Shown piece by piece: positions 39,561 to 51,498 of a stretch of 64,000 bases of DNA (position 1 is its first letter; each line of letters starts with the position of its first letter). The DNA is taken from the NCBI GenBank assembly GCA_021014325.1, contig CM037462.1, positions 8,476,501-8,540,500 of the forward strand, in the 5' to 3' direction. The notes beneath the pieces are model-generated. The model ran no database searches and had not been told where the DNA came from. It saw only the letters and a program-made list of their open reading frames with translations. This DNA is from Plazaster borealis. Its lineage: Eukaryota > Echinodermata > Asteroidea > Forcipulatida > Labidiasteridae. A program made the translations under genes and the position numbers.

Positions 39561-41135
39561 AATTTTAAATTTTTGAAAGGAGTGAGCCAAGATTGATCAC
39601 TATTGTTGAAGCTAGTTTACCTGGACAAAACGAATTCCTGGCAAAGTCAAGCAAATTGTAAAAAGCGTCAGACTTTTCCTGAACAATCAAAAACAGATTT
39701 CCAGTCTTGATGTTGTTACCATGTTCCAAACGAGCGGATACAATAATTTTGCATATTATAGAATTATTACGAATGATTATCCAAACTCGTCTTTTGTTAA
39801 TAACCTTTGAACCAGTATTTACAAATACTGTTTAAAAAGTTCTAACAAAAACTAAGCCTACTTTCCATGAACGCGTAATTAAGTCACGTCAATGCATCAT
39901 TTCGTTTCTTATAGAAGACTTGTGAAGCGTAGCCAAGGCTGAGCATTACGTCTAGTTCGATTACAGTGCGAGTTGGTTCCAACGACGACTGTAAGATCAG
40001 AGCACGTAACTAATTCACTGAAGCAATGTACATTGCGTGTTGGTTTCTTTTCTTATGGGGCATTTGAACTGTATCCAAGGCTGAGCAATGTTCTGGTTGA
40101 GTTGAGCGCTGGTGCGGCCAGAGTTTGGGTTCGGTTTTCCGCCGTTCCGGGTAAAAAGCGATATTGTGCGACCTTTTTGTTTGCTTTGGATTCAAGTTGG
40201 TGGTAAAAAGAACCCATAACTTCTTTCGTGGAAGGGGGGGGGGGTTGCTTGGGCCGTGCATGCATGGGCTGCAAATTCGTCAGCGAAACCATAAAAAAAC
40301 ATGCTTGAAAAAAAATATATACTTAATAGAAATCAAATAAAAAGGCTTCTAGGGTTGAAAGCTACTTTCTTTCAAAAGTTCAAAATGTTTTCAATTATTT
40401 TTTTCATTGTGGACCTCTGAGGCTTTGAACTTGATCAAAAATCTGGTTTTTACTCTTTTACGTAGAAAAAAGTTAGTGTTGGTTTATGAAACCGGAAGTT
40501 GCAAAACAGGTGGATTTTTATTTTTACGAAGTAGCACGCGCCGATGTATTTCAACCTTGTGACACACACAAGAAGATTGCTACTTCGTGGAAACATTTCC
40601 CCTCGTATTGAGAAAAGTGCGTTCTGTGAAGATGGAAATTGAGTGCTACTTTGTGAAAACGAAAAGTGTCGCTTTCGTGAAAGGTTGCCATGGATAATTA
40701 GCGCAATTTAAAATGTAAAGTTTTTGATGGGCCTTGATGAATAATGTCTAAACATGTATAAAACACACCCACCCCCTTCAAATTAACACGATGAGTGCCA
40801 ATTCGTGGTGCCGCTTGCGTTTCGGTTGATAGAGGACCGAAAATATTCAGAACTCAAACATGACTGTTTGTGCATATCTTAACTTTTAGTTTTAACACAA
40901 GAGAAAAACAACTCTTTTTTAGTTTGTAGGTTTGGTTTAGTGTTTTTGTCATTGTTTGTAAATTGCTTTCTTTATATAGTTTGCGGAATGGTGTCTGTTT
41001 GTCTGTCTGTTATTAAATCTCCTGTCTGAATACCGCATAAAAACATCGCAAAATTTGCAGACAAAAGAGAATTTATTTCATCTTCAACCTGCCCAATTAA
41101 TGAACAAAACTCTTTCAAAGTTGGACAACAACAAA
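39560..41135. other. Intron 1 of amylase B, no gene recognised
   Basis: Non-coding. C/G runs near 40231-40245. CCAAGGCTGAGCA occurs twice (near 39931 and 40075). Confidence 0.45.
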
Positions 41136-41203
41136 ACAAAACAAAACAAAACAAACAAACAAACAAACAAACAAACAAACAAACAAACAAACAAACAAAC
41201 AAA
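41136..41203 (+). repeat. Microsatellite (CAAA)n
   Basis: Uninterrupted tetranucleotide run in intron 1 of amylase B. Confidence 0.95.
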
Positions 41204-42061
41204 CCGTAGTAAAATAGGAAAGTGAAAGGCCCTCTTGGGTTTGAAAAATGAGTCTGAACCTACGTATACATTAATGCTATTGGTTTCATCATGTGGCAAA
41301 ATGAATTAAATTATTTATTCAGAAAAGGTGTTTAAACAAATGTGGTTTGAGTCAGACAACTTCAATTTCCGTAAGAATCATTTCCAACCAAGTTTTGCCT
41401 AAGACTTGTATTTTTTAGTAAAAATAATGTTATTTCAGTCACTTAGAATAAATAAGTAGAAATATTTTTAATATTTTATGATTCCCTTACCAGCAGTATC
41501 GTGTAATTCTATAACAAATCTAAGCTGATTTCATGTTCTCGAAAAGACCGACCAAAACTATCCTAACTTTTGTGTTCATTAGCATTATTTATCCGAAACG
41601 AGACTGAAAGAAAATCTGCCAATTTCTGTTGAAATGAGAATCTCTATGGTGTTCTATAAAGGACACTTACACGGAGACTTTTTTTTTTCAAGCGGCGACT
41701 TTTTTTTTTTGGCGGCGCCTTTTTTTTTCAAGCGGCGACTTTTTTTTTTTGGCGGCGCCTTTTTTTTTTACGCGGCGACTTTTTTTTTTTTTAAGCGGCG
41801 ACTTTTTTGTTTTGGCGGCGACTTTTTTGTTTTGGCGGCGACTTTTTTTTCACGCGTCGCCTTCCGGTTTGTGATTGTGTTTGGGGGATTCCCCTACAAG
41901 TCAGTCACGCGCAAGCGCACGACTGATCTACTTCCGCATGACATGTTTAAAATATTCTGGCTATTTATTTGTTCCACAATGGGTTTGTCAGTGGTGTATA
42001 ATGCTTCTATTTATGTTCTTACAGGCCCGTAACTAGGGGGCGGGGGCGGACGCCCCCCCAC

Positions 42062-42073
42062 GAAAAATAAATA

Positions 42074-42109
<36 letters not shown>
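42062..42109 (+). repeat. Microsatellite (AAT)n
   Basis: Trinucleotide run inside the foldback element. Confidence 0.9.
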
Positions 42110-42110
<1 letters not shown>

Positions 42111-42589
42111 GAAAAATGGACCAAATGGCTTGAATTGGGCCTTAATTTTCACAAAATTTCCACCCCCCCGCGTCGCTGCGCGATGGGGGTTGTTAACGCC
42201 TCGATGTGCCTTTTCTTACATATTCGCCCCCCCCTAAACTAAATTGATATTCGCCCCCCCCCAAAAAAATATATATATATATATAAATTCCCTGCATTGT
42301 TATCGAACAATGCATTTACCACTTTTATGGTCCAGTAATCCATCCTTTCATACTATACATCCTTTGTCCTCACCACTTTACTCCTATTGGTTCATAGCCA
42401 CCAATTGTTTCTGAAATAGAAACTTTGATTGGCTATAATTTCCCGCTTCTTTCTGGATCCTTCCCTTAATCCCTTTCCCCTCTCTTTTTCTATAAATGGA
42501 TATGTATTTGTTTGTACTTGTTTTATGCCTCTGAAGAAGGTCCGGTCTGGATCGAAAGCTAAGGCCATCTACCCTACTCATTATATATA

Positions 42590-42905
42590 TATATATATAT
42601 AAATGATTTTGGGTTGAACAAAGAAAAATTGACTAGAGCGGGATTTGAGCCAACGACCCCCGGTTTAACGTGCCGGCGCTCTACCAACTGAGCTATCTAG
42701 CCCTATGTTGGCGGTCTCCCTATTTTGTCAATATCTTTGTTCGGGGGTGCCAGTCAGAAGCCATTCAACCGCAAACTGCCGTGTAGCCGTGTAGCCAGGG
42801 ATCACACCCATACGATACAACCTGAGAAGCGGCAGCCGGGGATCACCTTAAGGGGATGCGACTTTTTTATATCAGATATCAAATAATAAACCACAAGGGA
42901 AACTG
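42590..42905 (-). mobile_element. SINE copy of the 1591-2818 family
   Basis: Complete minus-strand unit including the tRNA-like module at 42630-42702 and the CAAGGGAAACTG tail-link. Confidence 0.85.
42630..42702 (-). tRNA. tRNA-like SINE module
   Basis: 73 nt, same sequence as the modules at 1771-2792 apart from a few changes in the T arm and variable loop. Confidence 0.45.
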
Positions 42906-44083
42906 AATGTGGTTTATTATTTGATATATAGATGGCCTTAGCTTTCGATCCAGACCGGACCTTCTACAGAGGCATAACAAAAGTACAAACAAATACATAT
43001 ATATACTAATATTAATAATTTCTGGTTACGGGCACGTGTTCTTTGCATTTTGTGGCCGCGGTAGCGTTCGCGATCGCGATCGTTCACTACAGTAGAATAT
43101 ACAAACACGCATTTTTACAGTATATATCTTAAAGTTTTATATAAAACACGTACAAATATTACCGACAATTTTCCGTTGATTTATTGCAGCGGCTAACAAG
43201 TATGAATGGGTCCAGGTGGGAATTTCATTACAAAACGTCTCCCCTTAAAGGGCTACAAGTATGGACATAATGTTTAAAATGTTATCGTTCATCGTCTGAT
43301 TTTTTTTTGCACTGAACGTATTTATATGTAGCCTAAGGATAGGTCTTTCATGCCTGAAAGTTTAAACAAAGTCCCCCTTTACATCCTCTAGATATTTGCA
43401 ATTTTTTGATCGCCATCGTTCACTACATTAGATTATACAAACACGCATTTTCCTCTTTTTCCCTTTTCTTTCTCTTTTCTTTTTTGAGAGCAGTACCGCG
43501 ACTTTTTCGTGGGGGGGGGGGGCACTGGGAATTCGTGGGGGGGCACTTGCCCCCCCCAGGCCCCCGTGGCTACGCCGCTGCGAGGGACAACATTGTGTTG
43601 TGCCGAGTCTAAAATTACAAAAACGAGAGTTTTGAACTCAATCTTTTTTTTGATTGTCTTCTTTATCAAATTTAAAAACATGAAAGTTGGATACAGAATG
43701 CATAGATGTCATGAATGAAAAGGGATATTGTCTCTCTGGTCGGAAATAAATGGATTTAAAAGGGTGTAGTCCATCGTTGCGCTGCCTGTCGAGTACAAGC
43801 TTGCGACTAACCTGTAGGGGAATCCCCCAAAACACAGACAATCAGAAACCCGGAAGGCGACGCGTAAAATGAAAAAGTCGCCGCCCCCCAAAAAAAGTCG
43901 CCGCCCCCCAAAAAAAGTCGCCGCGTGAAAAAAAAAAGTCGCCGCGTGAAAAAAAAAGTCGCCGCGTGAAAAAAAAAGTCGCCGTGTAAGTGTCCTTTAT
44001 AGAACACCATAAATCTCAAATTTAGCTTTCGTTAATATTCATTTGTATATTTCTGGTAATGAAACCAAGGATACCTCATAAGT

Positions 44084-44400
44084 GAGCTTAATCACTGTAG
44101 CTCACAAGCCTGAGGAAACCTGTAAAAAAGGGTGCTTGCTATGGGAACCCAAAACACCGGTGTTGACCACAGGGCCTACACTCTTCCACGATAAGTGTTC
44201 GGGTTCTTTTCGTGCACTACCGGTATAAACTACCAATCCTAGCACACGTGACCCACGGCCAAAGTGTCCTCTTCTGAAGGAAGGGACAATCACGGTAACG
44301 AATCTTGCTCAAGGACACAAGTGCCAAGACCGGGACTCGAACCCATACTCTGGTGATCAGAAACATTATATTAACCGCTCGGCCACAACAAGCCACTATC
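44084..44400 (-). mobile_element. tRNA-derived SINE of another family
   Basis: Minus-strand head with A box TGGCCGAGCGGTTA and B box GGTTCGAGTCC at about 44330-44398. The tail reaches about 44084. Gene C intron 1 lacks it between the same flanks, so it inserted after the B/C duplication. Confidence 0.7.
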
Positions 44401-44442
44401 GGTCCCGCAATCAAGAAACATGAAAAAGACGGCGATACCAAC

Positions 44443-44585
44443 CTTTCACATTCGCTTGCGATGTCCGACCACTTCCATTCAAACAGATAGACAATAGCTT
44501 GCCTGCCGTACGCAGTGTTTGGCTCCCATTGGGCAACAGCTGAGCCAATGAAAACGGCGAGGAGACAAGCGCATAGTGACGTCAT
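44443..44585 (-). CDS. Amylase B, coding exon 1
   Basis: Starts ATG directly after an acceptor (TTTCAG). Encodes a signal peptide (about 18 residues, ending SAVA) and [22 protein letters not shown]; phase-2 donor AG/GTTGGT. The usual HLFEW is YLFEW here, a change from gene C. Intron 1 is 6681 bp. Confidence 0.92.
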
Positions 44586-44846
44586 CTGAAACGAATTGTT
44601 TTTACAACAAAGATAAAGAATACAACATCGAAGGGTCACTCTCGAATCGGGTGTGGTGTTTGTTACAGTCGTCAGAGAAACTTTCTAAATGTAGAAAGAA
44701 AAACATTATCGTGTAATTAATCAGAAAATGCCTGTGCCAGAGATTTATCCAAATTTATCCAGCACTTTGTTACAAAATAACGGACAGAAATAAGTCGAAT
44801 TAGGTTTTCGAAAGTATTTTTTGAAGCTTTGCATGGCGTGCAAAAT

Positions 44847-45016
44847 AAGAAGTAACTATAACTAGTAAACTTGCGGGTACAACTGTGTGTAAATCTTTTT
44901 CGGGAGGAGTGCTGGATCTGAAAAGAGAGCCGGTGTGGTCTCAGAGCCAACACTCCTTCCAAAAAGATTTACACATGGCTGTACCCGCAAGTTTGCTAGT
45001 TATAGTTACTTCTTAG
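44847..45016. repeat. Foldback element in the amylase B leader intron
   Basis: AAGTAACTATAACTAG with CTTGCGGGTACA at the left is mirrored at the right; arms about 65 bp around a loop of about 40 bp. Confidence 0.8.
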
Positions 45017-46332
45017 GTTGTGAAAGGTCAAGACATTGGGGGTTAGTAGTCGTAGACCTCTTCAAAGTGCGTCAGAAGTCAATCGGTGCCATCGTACTAT
45101 CATCGCGCCATTAGGCTGTGTCAGACTAGGTTGTTTTGGCGTTCATATGGTGGTGAAGAAATGGATCGAACCAAAATTGGAAAACAAAAGAAGATCAAAT
45201 TTTGGGTCTTGCCCTAGGTGGTGTCGGTCTAGGTTTTAATACCACCATGATGTGCCACATCATTTTCAACCCGCTGTAATCTATTGATACTTGACTTTAT
45301 CCTCTTCACTAAAAGACTGGACTTGCTTTAACCCTATACCCGGAACGGGGGGGGGGGGCACAATGTGCCCTACCAATATTTTGGCACGAAGCTCACCAAC
45401 GAATTTTCCAAATATGTATCTAGGGTCATATTCAGAAAACATAATTGTTATTTGAGTCAGCTGTTACCATGGCAACCATGTAAAACGTTTTTAGTGATTA
45501 TTTTGTCCTTTCGACAAACTTTACACTAGGTCTTGTTTTTAGCTATTTTCCTCCAAGAAAGTGGTAGTGATGTGTCACGTGATAATGTTAAATGCATTAT
45601 GGGAATTCAAAATGGCCACCACATCCGGCAGCCATCTTGATTTGTGATTTTGTTCAGCCCGTAGGGGCTCAAACCATATTAAGTTTTTGTTATCAATGAA
45701 ATATTTTTGACATGGTAGTTTCCACTTCCAGGCCAAGAAATACTATAGCCTCGTCATTGCACCCATGGCCCCAAAATTTGGCGGAAATATGGATTTTTAA
45801 GTGGAAAAACTAAGAAATATATAGTTTCCCCCAAAATGGAATCCATGTTGTAATTGTAATGTATTTTACGGTGCTGTGCGATTATAATTGTTTGTACTGC
45901 TACTATCTTATAACAAAATTAATTAGTTGAATTGCTTGAGATTTATCTATCTTTGTAACGTTCATTCTTCTTCCACTCTGACGCAACGGGGTACGATAAT
46001 TTATTAACTACATGAAATAATGCTGAGTACAATATGCTTAAATATAATTTCCTAAAACGCTGTTATTGAAATTCCCTAAGCATGAGAAATGAAAATTATT
46101 ATTCATAGTTACATATTGCCTTTTTAAAACCCAATTGTCAGTCATTCTTACATCCGAGAATTGAGCAGAATTTCTATTCAATTTCAGGGTTAAAGGATTA
46201 AACAAAGAGGAGACAATGCTCATCCAAACCGGAATCTATTGTACCCTCGTCTATCCATAGCACACCCCGGTGTGTTATCACTCAACCAAAAACTTGGTAC
46301 AGCAACGTAGCAGGAGTCCCATTCCCACCGTA
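45017..46332. other. Amylase B leader intron, no gene
   Basis: Non-coding; G-run near 45350. Confidence 0.45.
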
Positions 46333-46708
46333 AAGGTAACCCATCGTACACGTTTGGTACTCAATAACTCAAAACAAATATTAGCATACAAACTTACTTG
46401 TTAACAAGCAACGGAGAGCTGTTGATAGTAAACAAAAACATTGTATAGGAAACGACTCCCTCTGAAGTAACGTAGTTTTTGAGAAAGAGGTAATTTCTCA
46501 CTAAAATAATAAAAACTTCTTGCAAGAAGTTTTTATTCCTATCTGAAAGCACACAAATTTGTACAATAAGGGTGTTTTTTCTTTCATCATTTTCTTGCAA
46601 CTTCGATGACCAATTGAGCCCAAATTTTCACAGGCTTGTTATTTTATTCATATGTTGGGATACACCAAGTGAAAACACTGGTCTTTGACAATTTCCAAAC
46701 GTGTTCAC
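46333..46708 (+). mobile_element. TTAA-family MITE, degenerate ends
   Basis: Same family as 33654-34153 but without the nested foldback; includes the AACTTCTTGCAAGAAGTT palindrome. The flanking TTAA copies have decayed. Confidence 0.75.
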
Positions 46709-47637
46709 GGGTAAATAACTGTTTTTGGGGGGCACAATTCTTGTTTTATTTGTCAGATAAATAGATGTTCCTTGGACCCACACACTAAAGATTGAAGCAT
46801 TCTTGAAATTTACTCATTGTTCACTACTCGAATTTTCAAAAAATAGTACATTTCGAAATGATTACGTTTCTGTGCACACAATAGGATTTTTGTGTGCACG
46901 TTATAATGGGACCCAGCTTTCCCACACTATTTGTCAACCTCTGAATTCACTCACCCAGAAATCACTACAGTGAAAGAGGGGGTGTTTAAAGGTAGTTAAA
47001 AAACAAAAATCAGCGGAATTGATCCACACATTTTTGTAGTTATTAAAAAAAGTATGAAGCTGCTTGGAAGGTTACAATTTTCTGCTGAGCTAATCTGAGC
47101 ATGAAACCAGTTATAGATTGTACCGGTACATGTTACACGGTATTTCAGGCTGGTTACTTTTTTGTGGTCAAATTTGTTTGTGCTTAGCTACTTTTTGTGC
47201 TCAAGTAGCTATATGAAATTGGGCCCTGGTAGTTCATATGGCGTCAAATGACATCTTCACCACAATATTTATTGTGTGATTCAGTTTCCATTGTAGTGAA
47301 CACCAGACGAGGTTGTGTGGGTTTACACTATAACCTATGCATCTTGAACTCTAAAAAAATTACAGAAAACGGGCAGGCTGTACGTCAGTGCAAGGGGCTT
47401 CTACAGTTTGTGGTTATGAATGTCAAATTTTATCTTTCTCTGTTTCCCCTCGTCCACTTAAACTTACAATTTTTTTAAAAAGTATTTGTATGATTATTAT
47501 TTTATAAACACAAGGTTATTACCCCAACCCCCCTCCCCCCCAAAAAACCCACACCCAAAACACTAAACAAATTATTTAAAAATAATTTTAAAAATTGTTT
47601 ATTATAGAATAATGGTAAAAAAGAGAGATGAACTCAC

Positions 47638-47690
47638 CTTGAGGTGATCCGTGAAAACGTGGACTGATTCGAGGCGAAGAATACACCTTA
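47638..47690 (-). promoter_or_regulatory. Amylase B non-coding exon 1 and promoter region
   Basis: On the minus strand CGGATCACCTCAAG is followed by the donor GTGAGTTCATC at 47637. The same element with CGGGTCACCTTAAG/GTGAGTTCATG occurs before gene C. It is therefore the likely leader exon of gene B, spliced to the ATG exon whose acceptor precedes 44585. A weak AT-rich element lies near 47690. Confidence 0.6.
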
Positions 47691-47804
47691 TTTCACAGTG
47701 CTCTCAGGTGTGAAGGTGCGTTGACTGCGCAGGCGTGATGTTGAGTGTGACCTTGAATGCGCTCAGGCGTAAATCAAAGTATGATCAATAGACTGTGTTA
47801 AAGC

Positions 47805-47942
47805 CGTTTCCGAATTAGCAAATACAGCTACGGCTACGGCTAGATTTCGACGTCATCATGCGTTGAAGTATAGGAAGTCCTTAGCAACACACTTAGCAAT
47901 AGTCGTAGCCGTAGCTGTAGCCGCCAATTCGGATACAGCCTA
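47805..47942. mobile_element. MITE-like element with inverted ends
   Basis: GCCGTTTCCGAATTAGC at the left is mirrored by GCCAATTCGGATACAGC at the right, with GCTACGGCTACGGC repeats inside both arms. Confidence 0.65.
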
Positions 47943-48650
47943 CAGTCTCGCGCGTTTTCTAACTTCCGGGACCAAATTTGTCCCGACCGTAACATTGAGT
48001 TAAACGTGTGTACCTGGAGGTAGACCTCCATGGTGTGTACGATTCTGTTTCTTAAAAAATCTTTAGCTTGATGTAGTATATGGCTATACAAATAATTATA
48101 CCATTTAGTAAAATAAATTGGACACCAACAAAGAAAACCCTCAAACAAGATTTGACCTTCGTTTCCGGTTACTTGTAAACAATTAGTAATTTTGCCCAAC
48201 TGACGTTCATGTTATCATTAAACCTATGCAATGGTCGCAAAAACTCGGGCGTGATTTGCAAATGTGTTGGGTCGTGATTTGCAAATGTGTTGGGGTTCTT
48301 TTTAATAGAAAATAAGCATTCTCGTCCCAAGTTTAGTTGTCTGAAAATATATTTGATTGGTTTTCAAGAGGCTGAGAGACTTTAAATATTTGTTGAGTAT
48401 TTTTGAATATTTAGCATTTAGCATTGGTTGCTATGGGAGTTTATTTAGTGTGGCACACCCAGAAGCTGATCTCTACATTATAACTGTCTTTTTAAGAGCA
48501 AAGTTGGTTCAAATTGGGCTTTGTGCCGAGTCGCCAGTAGTAAGGTTACTGTTACACGCGCCCTCTAGTGTCAACTAGTTGCCAATCCAGTGAGTTGCTA
48601 TTTTTGAAACTAGAGTGCATGGAATGGCACATTACTGAGTGTGCACACTG

Positions 48651-48950
48651 TACGGAGCTCGGGAAGTGCCATCCGACTTGTTTAGATCCTGTTATCGCAG
48701 GGTGATGACATCATAGACGTAAGATGACGACATCACGAATTAATTTCTCTCGGGATGACGACATCTTGAAAGTAGGATGTCGCCATCTCCAGAAAATATT
48801 TCTCGGGATGTCGACATCCCGAAGGTAGGATGTCGTCTTCCCGAGATAAACTATCTCAGGATGTCATCATCTGACATTAAATGGTGCCATCATCCTGCAA
48901 AAATCACCCCAGAATCTCAATAAGTCGGACGGCACTTCAAGAGCTCCGTA
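48651..48950. mobile_element. MITE filled with a GATGTCGACATC-type minisatellite
   Basis: Ends TACGGAGCTCGGGAAGTGCC and GGCACTTCAAGAGCTCCGTA are inverse. Between them, short units alternate GGATGNCGACATCC and GAGATAANTTATCTC, both palindromic. A second copy starts at about 63636 and runs off the window. Confidence 0.8.
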
Positions 48951-49351
48951 GACTTTAACTGGCTGATTAAAATGTAACTTCGTGGAGTTTAATTTGTCAA
49001 CAACTGCTTTAAAAATTAACGAGTCGTCCCAAATTAAACTGATTACAATCTAGTTGTACAGTTGTGGAATAATACATACTGACTAGAATTTGCACTAACA
49101 ATAAATTCCTTGCCCTCTTGTATTTGAACCTCCACGTCTGCAGCAGCATGAAAGCTTTCATAATTCTGAGTTTTCTTGACGAATTAGGAATCCGTAAATG
49201 GGCATCATGAAAGATTCTTACGTCATACACTGAGCGTCTGGCCTTTATTCGCAGCCCCAACGAGGGAACACCTACACCCGCCCCTTTTCGAACAATTCCC
49301 CTTAAAGAAAAAGCAGCAGCAGCGGCAACAAAAAATACAACAAGGGTCTTG

Positions 49352-49767
49352 AAGGTATAGGGTCATAGACTGGTAAATACTCCCCCCCCCCCAAAAAAAA
49401 AAAAATGACCACTGAAACTTACTTGGTGAGAAACGCTGAAGCTGTTGATAGTTTAAACTATTTTGAGAACAAATTCCCTTCGAAGTAATATGGTTTTGAT
49501 AATTTTGCACCAAAAACATTTGAATCCGAGAAACGATTCAAGCATGAATCGTTTCTCATCAGATTTCTGAGAGTTGGTGTCCATTCGCGAATGCCGCGGC
49601 CAGAGATGTGGTTGGTACCCGCTGCCACCTCGCTATAACGTGGATGGATTCGATGTTCTTGTGAAATTACCGTGACAGTTTTTCAGTTTTCTCAGCAAGT
49701 AGACACTGTATTCAGCTGAAACTTTCACATGTGTCTTTTATTGTATTTTTCTTTGACCCTATACCTT
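49352..49767. mobile_element. MITE with AAGGTATAGGGTCA ends
   Basis: Left AAGGTATAGGGTCA (49352-49365) and right inverse (49754-49767). The inside resembles the TTAA MITE family's core (ACTTACTTGGTGAGAAACG) and has a GAATCGTTTCTC hairpin. Confidence 0.7.
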
Positions 49768-50100
49768 TCACCACACATTAGCCTTCAGGTGACAAGTGAC
49801 CAGCTCAAAGCAATTATCAGTATAAAGGCACGTGCGACTGGCGTATTTACTGTTGTTTTATAGCTTAAAATAAGCTATAAAATGACTAGATACCTGCCAA
49901 TTGATTTTTGATTATCATCAATTGCAAAACTTATCTTTATAAATACTAATAGGCCTATATTGTATGAGGTGATATCAGTGACACGCGAGTCAACAAACTT
50001 TTAAGATTGATGTTTTAAAAGGCTGCTCGCCACGGAAATAATTATACCGGGGTCAAAGAGCTCTGTTACGTAGGTTTTTTGAAGCCTTGCTTCCCCAACG

Positions 50101-50233
50101 TATAGAGGTTTTACAGTCACGTGATGTTATGACGTGACTATGTGTTTGAGACGCCATATTGCCGGTCAATGACCAGTGGCAAGATCCTAACCCTGACCGG
50201 CAAGATGGCTGCCGTTGCGGTAAAACCTCTATA
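50101..50233. mobile_element. MITE, 133 bp
   Basis: TATAGAGGTTTTAC at the left and its inverse at the right; second inverted pair GCCGGTCA / TGACCGGC inside. Confidence 0.8.
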
Positions 50234-50589
50234 GTACTTTTCAAACGTTTACAGAAAATAAGCTCACTCATTTTAACGGGTATACCATGACGCAATAGTC
50301 AAATAAGCGCGAGACTTGTACATTCTGTTGTTGATTATAATTGGTTTTCTATAATTTCTGCTTGTACTATTTAGTTCTTTTTATATTGAATAACTTTCTG
50401 AACAAAAATTAGCTCAGCACGAGAAAAATACTTACATAATTGTAAAAGCTAACAGCATCATTTACATTTCACAACAGGCTGCCTAGCAATATTTTCTGCT
50501 ACAGCTTTATTACTTCGGGACTATATAGACTGCAAATTTATGTTACATATTCTGTAACTTGTTCCTCACTTTTTTGTTTTCTTTTTTCT

Positions 50590-51387
50590 TTTTTGATTTA
50601 CATAATCAAGGTATAAATTACTCAAAGGCCTACAAAACTTGTCCATGTTTTTCAAAACTTGAATCATTCGCTGACGTTTATCTTTGTTTTGGTATCTGAG
50701 AATAGACCATATGGATTGCGATATTGATTGGCACAGACTATTTACTGCTCTCAAATTGATGACGTCAATACAAAGTCCTTTATCTATTAATTTGCTAAAC
50801 ATAGTCTCAAGCTTTATCTAAATATTTCCGTTCTTGAAATTTATTTTCGGAAAATTATTGTTCTGTCGATCATTCTTGGGATTCATTGTTGCCAGTAATC
50901 TTTAGTCATGAAACGTTTTAAAACAAATTTGAAACAATGTGCCACAAGACAACATTATTTGTAGAAAAGAGAGTTGCAGGTGAGGTCTTTGTGTTTTTAT
51001 TCGATCATTTAAACTTTCATATTTTTTGGAAAAAAATAATAAAACAATTATCAGGTAGCCCTATGCAATCAGTCAATCCAAACAACTGTAAGGCAGGGCG
51101 TCACTGCAAAAAGAGTGAAATGACAACCGTCAAGTTTAATGATGAAACTTCTACTGTTAAAGGGACACATTGCCTTCTGATCGGGCGCTTTGGGCTATAA
51201 AAAAACCCGTTTGTTATGAAATAAATATGGTTGGAAAAAATGTATTAATTTTTATTTTAATTACACAATTTCGAGGGATACTTGTGTGAATCATTATATT
51301 TTACTTTTAAAACATCTTTCCAACCATATTCACTAACTTTTGTACAACCCTTTAAAAACGGTTCAACGGTAATTTTGATCAGGGACG
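50590..51387. other. 3' flank of amylase C, no gene
   Basis: Duplicate of the 34620-35000 segment (TTTGATTTACATAATCAA, GTTCTGTCGATCA), then unrelated AT-rich sequence. Confidence 0.55.
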
Positions 51388-51393
51388 TTTATT
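51388..51393 (-). promoter_or_regulatory. Candidate polyadenylation signal of amylase C
   Basis: AATAAA on the minus strand about 106 bp after the gene C stop. Confidence 0.55.
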
Positions 51394-51498
51394 AAAAAAA
51401 AAAAAATATCTCACGTTTTTACCAAGATTTATATCAGCTTTTAGTGTATAAAATCATCACAATGAAATAAGGTCAGTTTCATTTGATAAGTACGGAAA

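Larger units (their letters stand above)
42486..43010. repeat. Inverted 75-bp flanks around a SINE
   Basis: GGTCCGGTCTGGATCGAAAG lies at about 42539-42558 and, inverted, at about 42945-42965, with similar outer sequence on both sides, enclosing the minus-strand SINE. It looks like a composite insertion. Confidence 0.65.
41639..44016. mobile_element. Foldback transposon, 2.37 kb, in amylase B intron 1
   Basis: Long inverted ends starting TATGGTGTTCTATAAAGGAC, each about 230-270 bp and each holding a T-run/GGCGGCGAC tandem array (41680-41850 and 43870-43990). Target duplication AATCT at 41639-41643 and 44012-44016. The matching place in gene C intron 1 (near 54887-54905) is uninterrupted, which defines the empty site. 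No transposase seen inside; it carries a SINE and other repeats. Non-autonomous. Confidence 0.88.

Noticed and set aside
41634..42032. 132-codon frame rich in Phe
   Set aside because: It is the translation of the T-run/GGCGGCGAC array in the foldback end.
42531..42560. Hammerhead-ribozyme-like core (CTGAAGA, a 5-bp stem, GAAA)
   Set aside because: An extra A separates the core from stem II, no suitable cleavage triplet or closing stem III was found, and the inverted copy at about 42945-42970 has a changed core (CTGTAGA).
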